Assembly (NCBI GenBank): GCA_963971285.1
Contig: OZ020248.1
Span: forward strand, 5,146,001-5,210,000
DNA length: 64,000 bases
From: Astropecten irregularis
Taxonomy: Eukaryota > Echinodermata > Asteroidea > Paxillosida > Astropectinidae
Direction: 5' to 3'
The notes beneath the pieces are model-generated. The model saw nothing but the letters and a program-made list of their open reading frames with translations, was not told the origin of the DNA and did not search any database. Positions within the stretch are counted from its first letter, which is position 1, and the number at the start of each line of letters is the position of its first letter. Made by a program: the position numbers and the translations under genes. Positions 23,341-34,272 of this stretch are shown one piece after another.

Positions 23341-24372
23341 TGTGCGCACACGGGTGCCAGTCAACTCGGTCCGTAACCAACTCGGTCCGAGTCAACTCGG
23401 TCCGTGACCAACTCGGTCCGTGACCAACTCGGTCCGAGACCAACTCGGTCCCTGGCCAACTCGGTCCGTGGCCAACTCGGTCCGAGGCCAACTCGGTCCG
23501 TGACCAACTCGGTCCGTGACCAACTCGGTCCGTGACCAACTCGGTCCCTATGGGAAAACGTACACAAACAAGAATCCATGCAGTTTGCTGCAGCAGTGTA
23601 CAACATGTAGGCTATTTGCATTAATGTTTTTAATGTCATCATAACATAATATGTTTTGCTTGTGGCTGAAACCGTGAAGAAATAAATTATGTCATATTAT
23701 GTTGATACCAAAATTATTTGATAAAATGGCACAATACAATTTTAATTAAAATATTAATTAAATTATACACGAAGTCAAATGCCTTATGAAAATGTGCTTT
23801 TTATGTTTAGAATTAATAAATCAATTAATGAATAATAATGATGATTGTTTTGTGTTTTTGTTTTTGATTTTTTAGCTTTGTTTTGATTAATCTGTGTATA
23901 TACATATAACATAATTTAACATAAGATTTATAATTGGCAGGTGTTTGGGAAGGCACGTCTTTTGAAGAAAGGGTTTTTTTTTTTTGTTTTTTTTACTTTT
24001 TGTCAGGCCCTGGGCAGCACGTGCCAATGTATTTTTCATTCTTTTAATGTTTTTAAGATAATAAATGAATAAATAAATAAATAGACCTAAATAAATAGTT
24101 TAATTCACGCAATTTGCGAGACTTCGTACTCGTTTTGCTGCAACAAAATTACCAGACGTTTTTGCGTGCATTTTCCCATAGGGACCGAGTTGGTCACGGA
24201 CCGAGTTGGCCACGGACCGAGTTGGTTACGGACCGAGTTGGTCTCGGACCGAGTTGGTTACAGACCGAGTTGGTCATGGACCGAGTTGGTTACGGACCGA
24301 GTTGGTCACGGACCGAGTTGACTCGGACCGAGTTGGTTACGGACCGAGTTGACCTGAAACCGCGCACACGCT
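23341..24372. mobile_element. Foldback-like element with tandem-repeat inverted arms
   Basis: The left arm (23359-23548) has 12 units of a 16-bp repeat, CCAACTCGGTCCGTGA. The right arm (24181-24353) has 11 units of the reverse complement, TCACGGACCGAGTTGG. Inside the arms the sequence TATGGGAAAACG is mirrored by CATTTTCCCATA, and CAGTTTGCTGCAGCA by TTTTGCTGCAACA. Outside, GTGCGCACACGGG is mirrored by CCGCGCACACGC. The 620-bp centre is AT-rich and non-coding. This is the architecture of foldback elements. The exact ends and target duplication are not resolved. Confidence 0.65.
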
Positions 24373-24600
24373 CTGCACTTCGGTCACGCAATGATTGCAA
24401 GCGTCATAAAGACGCGCTAGGTACCGTTCGTGCATACTTGAGCGTTGCATATACTGAGTACACTCTTCGAAAGGCATTCCAGTCAAATTGTTCTTGTTGC
24501 ACAGACACGCACACAAATTCAAAATGACTGCGCCCAGGATGGCTTCAAAACGTCTACTCACGGAAAACGCAGAGTTAGCGCTCTAACGTTAGTAATTTTA

Positions 24601-25255
24601 GGGCCTGTTTGTTTCGGACGAATCCTCGGATCCGGATCCCATTTTTCGGATCCACCTCCAATGCAGGGTACGCTAAAATGGGGATTGTAGCTTTACGGGT
24701 CCTAAAACTATAAAGGAAAGGAAACTTCTTTTTGAAAAGTAACTTACCTACATATACTTTGTTGGTCTTCTCCTCTATATTACCAAGGTTAATTTTTTGG
24801 AAAGAGGGCAGGGCTTTGATTTTTGAGGGAAATTATGGGGTAAAAACGGTAACCAAGATTGTAACATTTCACCGCTGCACGGACGGCCGCACACGAGAAT
24901 AGTCTGGTTTCCACTCTGACATTTTGAGGACTCTTGATATGTTGGGTCTGGGCACTAGACTAACCAGACCAGACAAAATGGCCTCACGCGTTCAGACGGC
25001 CTGTTTTAAAGTTTACAAGAAGCGCGTAAGAAAATTGAATTTTAACCCTGAAATGTTTAACAAATTTCTTCAATCTAGGCTTTTAAGGACCCAGGAACAT
25101 TTGCTGGAAGTCAAAAGTATCATTTTTGAGGAGTAGAAGTTAGTTCAGAGCCAAAAAAATCAATGTGTTTTGGGATCCCGTAAACCCACAATCGCCGCTA
25201 AAATGGGATCCGGATCCGAAGGATTCATGATCCTTTGCGTGAAACAAACAGGCCC
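24601..25255. mobile_element. GGGCCTGTTTGTTT MITE, host of a nested element
   Basis: The left end GGGCCTGTTTGTTTCGGACG and the right end TGAAACAAACAGGCCC are inverted. Both arms are rich in GGATCC and GATCCGG words. Removing the 517-bp insertion at 24680-25196 and one 8-bp target copy leaves an element of about 130 bp, similar to those at 50910 and 59859. Confidence 0.7.
24680..25196. mobile_element. hAT-like 516-bp MITE, nested copy
   Basis: It is flanked by a perfect 8-bp duplication GCTAAAAT (24672-24679 and 25197-25204). The termini GGGGATTGTAGCTTTACGGG and CCCGTAAACCCACAATCGCC are inverted with few mismatches. Copies of 516 bp with a different 8-bp duplication are at 48020 and 56965, which confirms the boundaries. 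No long frame. Confidence 0.85.
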
Positions 25256-25774
25256 TCAATATAGCTACTATGGTAGGGGCCTACTTTCATTCATTGTAAC
25301 GTTAGGCGTTAGCCTACTTGAGAATAAGTTAACTCTTGGAGGAAATAGCCCCTAACCCTTTTTCCGTAATGGCCATCAGTGGAATTCTTTCCGAATTATC
25401 TCCCCTCAATCATCTTTCCGTGAATAAATCAGCTGAAATGAACAGAAAACCCAGCAAATAAAGACTTATTCTTTCACAACTTACCGCCAACGAATTCGCC
25501 ATAATAACTGCATGTTCAACTCCAACACTAGGTGGCGCTATTTCGATCTGCGCTGCCGATTATTTTATGTGCTTATTAATATTTATTCCATTATTTGCAG
25601 GCTAGGGGGGGGGGACTTTTATTAGTATTTAACAGTTTCAAAGACAAAACCCAGTGTCGTTTTTTTTTAACATTAGCAGAGTTTTTGCACCCTGGAAGTC
25701 TTAATCATCTGCAGATTTAAGTGCAAAACATTAATTTGATTAATGTAATAATTAAATAATTAATTTTGAATTAA

Positions 25775-26126
25775 GTGTAGTATCATACTTTGGTAAGAAA
25801 CCAAAACATAAAATTAATGTTCACAGATTTACGTATAACTACTGGGTATGAAGATGGTGGTGGTAGAAACATACCTTTAAAATGTTTCCGCCTCAAATTG
25901 TGTATTTATCCAGAAATTACTAAAACGACTGAAAATCTTTTTGATTTTTTAAAAGATCAACAAAAAAGAGAAAAGACTTAAGAAATACTGTGGCTCTTTT
26001 TCACGGTTTCTCAAAAAGTGGGCACCGCTTGGGACTGAAATTGTCACAGATGACTGTTACTGTATCTGTCTTGATATTTTTGCCCATGAATCTGTATTTA
26101 TTTGATAAAAAGTAGGATATTACCGT
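25775..26126. mobile_element. TTAA-flanked MITE, copy 2
   Basis: Flanked by TTAA (25771-25774 and 26127-26130). It begins GTGTAGTATCATACTTTGG and ends GTAGGATATTACCG. Its interior shares CCAAAACA..., TTTTTGATTTTTTAAAAGAT and AAAAAGTGGGCACC with the other copies. Confidence 0.65.
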
Positions 26127-26142
26127 TTAATTTCAAAATAAA

Positions 26143-26366
26143 GGGTCGATTTCACAGAGCTCCATAAGCATCAAAAACCTTGGTAGATAAAATCAGTATG
26201 CCAGCCAAAACTCCTTGTGAATGTTATGCTCAGCAAACAATGGCTGAATACAAGTCAAAAGCAGTAAAAATCACATGCAAATTTGGTTAGTAATCCTGTT
26301 TGATCAAGGAAGACTGTTCATGCTTGAGCAAATTTTGTGCTTGAGCAGCTTTATGAAACTCAGCCC
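26143..26366. mobile_element. Short inverted-repeat MITE (TTTCACAGAGCTCC variant)
   Basis: The interior matches the element at 11756 closely (GCCAGCCAAAACTCCTTGTG, CAATGGCTGAATACAAG, CCTGTTTGATCAAGGAAGA). The ends (GGGTCGATTTCACAGAGC and GCTTTATGAAACTCAGCCC) are more diverged. Confidence 0.65.
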
Positions 26367-26459
26367 AGGATCTATATACATGTAGTCATTAGAATGATTC
26401 AAATAATGTGAATGATACTTATCAAGACTGATTTCTCTTCATTATCTCTTGAACATCCC

Positions 26460-26690
26460 ATAAGTCCAACTCGGACCACAAGTGGATTGGGTTTTCAGTC
26501 CCTACGTGATTCCGTGGGTTTTACCTAGAATATTACTCTGGGGTTTTCCTCCCACCTCTAAAACTGTATCTTCTTCTCATCATCTTTCCTTAAAAAGGTT
26601 TCATCAGGCTTTCGAGCTAAAGTGCCTAGAACGCTTATGAGGATTCCTTGGTGTCATTACCAGAAATAAATAATAATAATAATAATCGTC
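26460..26690 (+). mobile_element. SINE-like 3' region with (AAT)n tail
   Basis: Contains GGGTTTTCCTCCCACCTCTA, a word like the GGTTTTCCTCCC core found in the tRNA-type SINE at 52198-52358. It ends in a tandem AAT run at about 26,669-26,686. No tRNA head is recognised, so it may be 5'-truncated. Confidence 0.4.
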
Positions 26691-27055
26691 ATCTGCTATT
26701 CAACAAAACCAAAAAGAAACGAACAACCAAACAGAAACAAGCAATTACCACAAACAAACAGATGGACAAAACAAACAAAAAATGAGTAAACAGTTTCAAA
26801 GTGTCTGTCTCTAATCTCAATTCTCAAACTTTTTTTAATGACTTTCTTGCATATTAAAAATATTAAAAATTTCTCTCAGCAAATGCATTGTGAATATTAC
26901 ACTGTAAACATAAACAGGTGTATTGACAGGTGTAATCTAAAATCTTATTATTAATGATCGATCTTTCTTTGCAATTTTTGCCAGAAAGTATGTCAACAAA
27001 ATTGTATTATATTATATATAATTAACAGTTATGATCGATTATAGGGTAGTAAAAA

Positions 27056-27424
27056 AGGTACGTATCATACTTTGGTAAGAGACCAAAACAGAAATGTTCA
27101 CAGATTTACATATAACTTACAGGGTATGAAGATGGTGCCGGTAGAAAAATGCTTTTAAAATTGTTCCGCCTGAAATGGTGTATTTATCCAGAAATTACAT
27201 GTAGTAAAACAACGACCGAAAATCTTTTTGATCTTTTAAAAGATCAAAAATAATTTAAAAGAAAAGAAACTTAAGAAATACTGTGGACGTTTTTCGCTGT
27301 TTTCTCAAAAAGTGGGCAACGTATGGGACTGAAATTTTCACAGATTACTTTTACTGTATCTTCCTTGATATTTTTGCCCACGAATCTGTATTTCTTTGAC
27401 AAAAACCAAAGTATGATACTAACT
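27056..27424. mobile_element. TTAA-type MITE, copy 3
   Basis: Starts AGGTACGTATCATACTTTGG, ends CCAAAGTATGATACTAACT and is followed by TTAA (27425-27428). The left target site is degraded (AAAA). The interior has the AAAGATCAAAAA and AAAGTGGGCAACG words shared with its relatives. Confidence 0.65.
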
Positions 27425-27429
27425 TTAAG

Positions 27430-28190
27430 AGAAACTCAAAAACACTTTTATAAACATTCTAATCTTATGCTGGAAATGCTAGATTACTTTATTACCATTT
27501 GGTGGCTTATTTATTTCAGAATCACATAGGACCCTCACTTGAGATAAACTATTTTGCTTGAGTGGAAAAACCTGTTTCATTGTCTGTGACCAAGGGCTGA
27601 TTTCACCAAAATACTTTATGATGCATTGCAGCCCTACATACATTAGGATGGGTTAAACTTCATAACTCGAGTTATGATCGATTGTAGGGCTTGAGAGAAA
27701 CCCAGAAACACTTTTATATTAAACTTAATGTCGGTTAGATGCTTAAATAGTTGGGGTAGCCTCTGTTTGAAATTCAATGATCCTTGGAAGATCTTTTGAC
27801 CAAAGTATCATCTATATGCTATCAACCTTTCCTGTCTTGTTACCTGTACAATAAAAAATTGAAAATATAAAAATTTAAACTGCATTTTCGATCCCAGACA
27901 AGAATTCCACAGACGGCCAACAACGTTCATGTCAGCTACGCATGTTCAAGTTGGCAAATCATGTTCATGTTTTCCCCGTGAACATCTTTCAAATTTTACC
28001 TGGTTCACCTTGAATACTGGACAATGTGACTTTAAGAACATTTTACTGGCCAAAACTGATTTCTGTTTAAAATACTGTCAATCTGGCAATTTTGTTGGAG
28101 TAATTTTTCTGAAAAGAAATTATCAACCCGCAATTTGAATTTTTAAAATGTTCATTGTAACACAGAACTTCAGTCAAAAATACTTTCTGT
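27430..28190. other. Non-coding 3' flank of ZNF B
   Basis: No coding exon is seen. 27,590-27,710 resembles the GGGCTGATTTCACC hairpin family. 28,060-28,200 (TTTTCTGAAAAGAAATTAT, AAAATACTTTCTGTTTGTGT) is shared with 36,150-36,200 next to another ZNF relic, so it is part of an old duplication. Confidence 0.4.
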
Positions 28191-28195
28191 TTGTG

Positions 28196-28447
28196 TCATG
28201 AGGAAGCATTTTGTCTTTCGTGGATCATCTTATGTCTTGTCAAGGAGTTGTTGAATGACAAAGATTTGCCGCAGGTGTTACAAGTGAAAGGTTTCTCTCC
28301 ATTGTGAACTCGCTGGTGATTCACCAAGCTCCTACAAGAAGCAAATACTTTCGTGTAAATGCTACAGGCAAATGCCTTGACTCCAGTGTGGACTCGTTGA
28401 TGGACGGTCACACCGCTTCTCTGGGTAAATGCCTTTCCCACAAGCAA
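28196..28447 (-). pseudogene. Orphaned 3' fingers of paralogue B
   Basis: Three degenerate C2H2 fingers ([60 protein letters not shown]) end in ERQNASS-stop. They are cut off from the main frame of B by a TAG in the linker and a one-base shift (TGTGGGAAAGGCATTT). One Cys of the second finger is Tyr. A related relic lies at 36,180-36,390. Confidence 0.7.
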
Positions 28448-28454
28448 ATGGTTT

Positions 28455-29417
28455 CTATTTTGTGTGTCCCCTGACTCCCCTCATGTGCCTAAACAAATCC
28501 CCTCTCCTGGAGAAAGCCTTGTTGCAGAGTCCACAAGCAAATGGCTTCTCTCCTGTGTGATTAGTCTGGTGCGCGATCAAAGAGCGATGATGGACAAAGG
28601 ACTTTCCACAAGTTTCACAAGTGAACGACTTCTCGTTAGTGTGGGTGATGCGGTGCGCAACCAAGTAACGTTTCAGTATAAAGGTTTTGCCACAAATGTC
28701 ACAAGTAAACGGCTTTTCTGTAGTGTGGGAAGAGTGGGTGGTAAGGTGGTTTTCCATCGAATTTTTGTATAAAAAGGTCTTGCCACAAATGTAACAAGTG
28801 AATGGCCTCTCTCCGGTGTGGATCATAATGTGCTTGTCCAATTGACATTTTAGTGCAAATGTTTTGAAACAAATGTCACAAGCAAACGGCCTCTCTCCAG
28901 TGTGGGTGCTATTGTGCAATGCCAAAGAATTTTTGTGTGCATATGTTTTGCCACAAATGTCACAAGCAAACGGCCTCTCTCCAGTGTGGGTGCTAATGTG
29001 AAATGCCAAAGAATTTTTGTGTGGATATGTTTTGCCACAAATGTCACAAGCAAATAGACTCTCTCCAGTGTGGATGCGACGGTGCAAGACCAAGCTATCT
29101 TTGCGTGAAAAGGTTTTGCCACAAATGTCACAAGCCAATGACGTCTCACTACTGTGGGCTTGCGAATGTCTGATACTATCACGTTTCTGAGACGAAGCTT
29201 TGTCGTGACTGACACAATCAACTGGTTCCTTTCCAGTACTAGCGGGATGCTCCATCAAGGAACTACTGCACGTGAAAGCTCCATTAGAAATGTCATCAGT
29301 GAACGTCTTCTCTTCAGTCTTCTGATGTTGCATCAAAGAGGTCCCTTGCTTATCAGGATTGTCGCAGTAGTCGTCAGTATTTCCTTCTGTCTTGGGTACA
29401 ATCGCTGCTATTTCCAT
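28455..29417 (-). CDS. C2H2 zinc-finger protein, paralogue B (truncated)
   Basis: A frame of 320 residues from the conserved ATG at 29417 ([20 protein letters not shown]). Residues 1-50 are the N-terminal module and 50-95 the decayed-finger stretch ending SSQKRDSIRHSQAHSSE. Eight fingers follow with TGERPF/TGEKPF linkers. Finger 5 has an extended linker (HSSHTTEKPF), and the eighth ends irregularly (FRHMRGVRGHTK-stop), so it lacks a proper second His spacing. The stop is a TAG in the linker; more fingers lie beyond it in another frame. Immediately upstream of the ATG the candidate leader-exon sequence (GATGATCTCTCTGTCCAG) joins the coding exon with no intron, which suggests a deletion. The conserved last exon is absent. 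It may be a truncated but expressed gene or an early pseudogene. Confidence 0.65.
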   Translation of the reverse strand: MEIAAIVPKTEGNTDDYCDNPDKQGTSLMQHQKTEEKTFTDDISNGAFTCSSSLMEHPASTGKEPVDCVSHDKASSQKRDSIRHSQAHSSETSLACDICGKTFSRKDSLVLHRRIHTGESLFACDICGKTYPHKNSLAFHISTHTGERPFACDICGKTYAHKNSLALHNSTHTGERPFACDICFKTFALKCQLDKHIMIHTGERPFTCYICGKTFLYKNSMENHLTTHSSHTTEKPFTCDICGKTFILKRYLVAHRITHTNEKSFTCETCGKSFVHHRSLIAHQTNHTGEKPFACGLCNKAFSRRGDLFRHMRGVRGHTK

Positions 29418-30105
29418 TGCAGAAGAGTCGTTACAACTCTGGACAGAGAGATCATCTAAATCTAGCTGACAGTCTTGCTATCACTGGAGAAACATCTGAA
29501 ACAAATTTAAACAGATTACAGAAAATGATTTTATGTTGTTGTGAAACCAAGATCCAAGGGCAATATGCTAGCAATCAATACAACAGAATGAACTGATTAA
29601 TACTGCAACTCTCAACAGACTTTGCATGAATTTCAAATGATAAATTACAACAAACCGTTTTTAACTTCTGGACCATAAATGCTAGGAGGTGTATATATTT
29701 TGCTAGCATAGTCATTCTCCTGATTGGTTTATTCTCGATACGTCATGCGACTCATGCCGACCTTCTTTTGATTTATCATTTTTGAGGGAAATTATGGGGT
29801 CTGAAAAAAATCCTTGTGGACTAAAGCAAACTAAAAACGGAACTAATAACCCCTTTACTGGGTCTATGGTCTGGGTATCACCATGGAGGAAGACAAATTT
29901 CTTCAGAAAGGATCCACTGACAGCCATCACTTGTGCACAAACCTACGGGACCAACAGAGGGCGTTTGAGGAAAATGGCTACTGCTCCATTCGAAGTGTAT
30001 ACATGTAATTGTAGGTCAAAAAACCCTGAAAATCTCTCTTTTAGATAAGCTACACCAGTTTTCACACCTGAGATTGGATTTCATTATGACTTGCATCAAA
30101 TAAGT

Positions 30106-30261
30106 GGGGTTACCTCAGTTTAGTACACTCGGGGTAGCTGGTACGCAAACAGCTCCTACAGTAAACTAACTTACCTATTTATACAACTCAACTGGCATGA
30201 CTGGGTCTCACGTCTCGGTACCAGCTAACCTGAGGTGAGTGTACTAAACTGAGGTAACGCC
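30106..30261. mobile_element. hAT-like 156-bp MITE
   Basis: A perfect 8-bp duplication AAATAAGT lies at 30098-30105 and 30262-30269. The termini GGGGTTACCTCAGTTTAGTA and TACTAAACTGAGGTAACGCC are inverted, with one mismatch near the ends. Non-coding. Confidence 0.85.
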
Positions 30262-30693
30262 AAATAAGTTTACTCTTGGAGGAAATAACCCTGTTTCCGT
30301 CATGGCCATCAGTGGAATGCTTCCCATTTCTTCCTCCATGGTATCACATACAGTACACAGAATGGAGTCTAATCTCCAAGTATGCCAGGAATGCTGTATC
30401 ATTGGCATGTGACAGGGATACAGTCCTGCCAGTATTTCTGATGAACAAAATGGGGCGTAGTTTGTTTGTAGAACTCCCCCTAAAACGTTTTATAGAATTA
30501 AGAAATTAATCTCACCTCCTCAATCATCTCTCCGTGAATAAATCAGATTAAATTGACAGAAAAACCAGCAAATAAAGACTTATTCTTTCACAACTTGCCG
30601 CCAACAAATTACCCTTCACAAGCTGCATGTCCAACTTCAACACTTGGTGGCGCTATTTCGGACTGGAATTAGAGTCCCTTTATATGGAATGAG

Positions 30694-33502
30694 CAGCGGC
30701 GTAGCTACGGGGGGGCCTGGGGGGGCACGTGCCCCCCCACAAATTCGGCGTGCCCCCCCAGGTGCCCCCCCACAAAAAATCGTGGGTATAGAAGAAAAAA
30801 AAAGCGTTATCTGTAGGGTATGATAGCTATAAAGGAAATAAAAACAACTTAAAGGTGCAGGCTCGTCGATGCTCGACGGACAAAATTCGTGCCACGAAAA
30901 GTCACCTTTGCCCTTGCGGTTGCCAGCTCTTACAATCCCGGAGGGCGAGCGCCAGCTGGTCTAAAAATAACCCTGTACACGCGTATACACTATGCGTGCG
31001 TGCAGTATGCATTGTATTATATTGTACACGATTGATATTGCTGGACGACGCGATGGTTTATGAAGTGGACCCATCCATGCCTGTACATGTACATTGTACA
31101 TAATTATGTACGTAAACTACGTATAGGCCGTTGTGGTATCTGCCCTCGAATTGTCTGCGTTGTGGGATATTTCAGGGAGCAAGAAAAAATCACTCCGTTT
31201 GATAGATTTTAAAACAATTAATGAAATTTTCCATGCTGGCACGTCCACATTCCCGCAGTTTTTGTGAGAAAAAAATCGATTCTAATTTACCGATTGAAAT
31301 CAGACCTAAAAGTAACCAACCACCACCCAGTCGGTACAGCCATGGAGGGTACAGCCACCGCCAGAGAGCAGCAGTAACATATGGACAATGACGAATTGCA
31401 GGAACAATATCCCAAAGTATTCATTATAACCCGACTTGTATGAAAAAAAATACAGCATTGTGTAATTCATTGCAGACCTATATTTTATGTGATATAGGGA
31501 CTAATTTACCAAGTTTGAATTTCACTTTACTCGCATTATACGAGCCCCCACGTTGATATTTAGGCCTACGTCGTTATGGTCATTTTTGTAGAAAGTGAGG
31601 TTTATAATAATAGTATATTAGAAGATAAATACAAGCTGATACACAGATACAGAGACTTGAAACTGAAAGTCACTTCTCATAAAATGAACTGTTTTTTTTA
31701 CTGATAGCATTGAATATACAGTTCATGTACTGTAGTTGTGCACAGCACGCACTGTACATGTACATAATACACAAAACGAATGTCGCCTAGCGACTGTGGC
31801 GCTCTACGCGCACAGAGATTGGCCGAGCGCTGTGCGTATCTAGGTAAACAGTAAACAGTATCTAGGTAAACAGTACGCGCGATGGTCCAATCAGAGAGAT
31901 GTATTTGAATGACGCGGGCCCTGTCATGTCCGCGAACTTGACGAAGTGATTTCACTATGCACACAATGTTTTGTTTACAAAGTATTCTTCAGCGGATTGA
32001 TAGAAAGACGAGTCAAAGCTTGTTTCACTACACTGTATTACAATCATGTACATGTATATGGTACCAATTCACGTACACCTCACATAACCAGTTCAGCATG
32101 AATACGCGCCGTGACAAACGTCAGATTTTGAGAGATTTTCCTTAGGCCTAAAATTCGTAAAATAAGATAGAAACAAACCTCAAAGACGTTCTAGAAAACC
32201 TCCTTTTTACCTAATTTCCTTACATTTCTTTGACATAATTGTCAACATAGTAAATCGATCGTTGATACTTTTCCTATCCAAAAATGCAAAAATCGATGTT
32301 GGAGTAATTTTTGCCGATTCGGCAACTTCAGACGCCGATTACGCGATATCGACAAATTGGGGAATTCATTTCGCTCCATTCACGGTGTCACTTGTCATTC
32401 AAAACCCTGTGCATTCCATAAACCCCAGTAAAGTTCAAGACTTTGAGTTTTTGTGGAAAAACATCAGCATTAGTAAAATAATAGTAATTTATGTCAAACT
32501 CGCACATGTAACAGATTCCCCTATCATATGGGGTTGGGTTAGGCTCTGCCTACAGATCCGCGAAGGATTCCACGATGACAACTGTAAAAAAAATAATGCC
32601 TAATATTGTACTATTTGTACATGTACATGTATTATTATACACCCCGAGTGCATGTACGCAATGCTACACGTGTGTCACGTTAACAGGGGGTGTAACGAGC
32701 CTTCCTAGAACAGCATAACAACATCGATAAAGCTACAGAGGGCGCTATTGTAAAAGTTGCTCTATTTTTTGACGAGCCTGCGCCTTTAACAGCTTTAACT
32801 GTTCCAAAATGATATTTTTTACTTTCAGCAAATGTTCCTGAGTTCTTAAAACCCTATACAGTGAAGAAATCTGTGCAACATTTCAGTGTAAAAATGCAAT
32901 TTTCTTACGCGCTTACGGGAACTTCAAAACAGCCCATCTGCCATTTTGTCTGGTTTGGCTATAGTTAGTCTGGTCCCCAGATTGAATTTCTCCCGCTCAA
33001 GAGTGTTGGATTAAAAAGAAATAATGAAGTAATAATATAATGAATAAATTTATCGGAACAATTGCTTCCAAAATAAGGCTCAGATTGCACCAAAGAATAT
33101 CTAGAACCCCTGAGCTTCCACGGCCCTTAAGCGGGCCCTGGACCCCGGCCGCAAGTCCTTCGCGCTTATCCATGATTTTCCAGGGAGCGTGGAAATAAAA
33201 TGCACCAATTCAACAGCGACGGATGCGTTTCACGGCGATCAAAGCTAGCTAATTTTGTCTCCCCCCCCCTTTTTAAGCTCTTTTGGAGTCTTTCTGTTTC
33301 CCTTTTATTTTATTTTTTTTTCTGTTTTTTTTTTTGTTTTTTGGCTTGAAGAAAAGGCTGCCCCACGCCCGCTGGATCTGCCCCCCCCGCATTTCTCATA
33401 TTTTGCAAATCTCCAGTTTTGAAAAAATTCCGGGTGCCCCCCCACAAAATTCCAAGGCCCCCCCAGTGCCCCCCTGCTGAAAAAATCCTAGCTACGCCGC
33501 TG
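30694..33502. mobile_element. 2.8-kb hAT-like composite transposon, copy 1
   Basis: 2809 bp flanked by a perfect 8-bp duplication GGAATGAG (30686-30693 and 33503-33510). The inverted termini are CAGCGGCGTAGCTA and TAGCTACGCCGCTG, followed inward by G/C-run-rich subterminal DNA. No transposase is recognised, so it needs one supplied in trans. A second, TTAA-bounded element occupies 30853-32785. The whole unit recurs in opposite orientation at 38975-41784. Every translated frame compared between the two copies is identical, so transposition or conversion was recent. Confidence 0.9.
30853..32785. mobile_element. TTAA-bounded 1.93-kb element nested in the hAT-like transposon
   Basis: Flanked by TTAA (30849-30852 and 32786-32789). 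The ends AGGTGCAGGCTCGTC and GACGAGCCTGCGCCT are inverted with one mismatch. The interior has several short frames but nothing I recognise as a transposase. The length is the same (1933 bp) in the second copy at 39693-41625, so it was present before the composite duplicated. Confidence 0.75.
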
Positions 33503-33736
33503 GGAATGAGCCCTTTAAACTTTAAAGGGACTCTGTCTGCTGAATCTGGCGATGTGCATATAATTGCATTATTTTGCAGATGCACCTGTAAACTCAAAAC
33601 TGCTCATTTTAAAGACAGAACTCTCTCTTTTGCACCCTGGCAGTCATAATCATGTGCCAAGTAAAATGAAGTACATTAAATATTGGCACTCTGAAAACTC
33701 ATAACAACTTTAGAATTTTCAATCATCAACAAAGAT

Positions 33737-33865
33737 GGGTGCATTCGTTTAGCTCCCCCGGGTCAGCCCTTACTGGGAATGGTCATGTTTTACTGCACAA
33801 AACAAGCGAGAGAATGGGGACGAGGTTGACTGGTGTCGACCAGGGGGAGCTAAACGAATGCACCC
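33737..33865. mobile_element. MITE with GGGTGCATTCGTTTAGCT ends, copy 1
   Basis: About 129 bp. It starts GGGTGCATTCGTTTAGCTCC and ends GGAGCTAAACGAATGCACCC, a perfect 20-bp inverted repeat. Copies at 49029 and 57971 lie in the two tandem units. Confidence 0.8.
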
Positions 33866-33910
33866 TTTATAATTGACTATTGGGGTCGCAGCGCACAACC
33901 AACATATATA

Positions 33911-34012
33911 GGGCTGGACGGCTCAGTTGGTAGAGCGCCTCTACGGTATTCAGGATGTCGGCCATTCAATCCTGCTCCAGTCATTTTTACTTTGTTCACT
34001 TTTCAATGAAAT
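33911..34012 (+). mobile_element. tRNA-derived SINE
   Basis: The tRNA-like head has an A-box-like GGCTCAGTTGGTAGAGCGC and a decayed B box (GGCCATTCAATCC), then TCATTTTTACTTTGTTCACT followed by TTTCAATGAAATTTG. Same family as 12,420-12,530. Confidence 0.55.
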
Positions 34013-34272
34013 TTGCATTTTACTAATCAAGTTTCTTGAAAATGTATTCACAGAAAACAAGTGGAATTGGAAATGGCCTGTGCTGGATCTAAATAGTCAT
34101 TAGAATAATTCAAATAATGTGAATGATACTTATCAAGACTGATCTTTCTCCAGTATCTCTCCCAATACCTCTACCACATCCCATTCTTCCATCACCAGGG
34201 CTATTCAGTGGGGTTTTTGCCGCAAATCTCTTAGTAGAAGTAACCAGTTTTGGGGTCAAAATCTCTTTTTAA

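Noticed and set aside
23201-24527. Open frames encoding DRVGHGPSWSRTEL-like repeats
   Set aside because: A 16-bp tandem unit read in all three frames gives these words; they are an effect of the foldback-like arrays.
31557-31560. Host gene captured by the 2.8-kb transposon
   Set aside because: I looked for splice-bounded open frames between 30.85 and 32.8 kb and found none that resembles a known protein.
32262-32603. A conserved 113-codon frame inside the 2.8-kb transposon as a transposase
   Set aside because: It is identical in both copies only because the copies are young; no transposase motif or domain is recognisable and the length is far too short.
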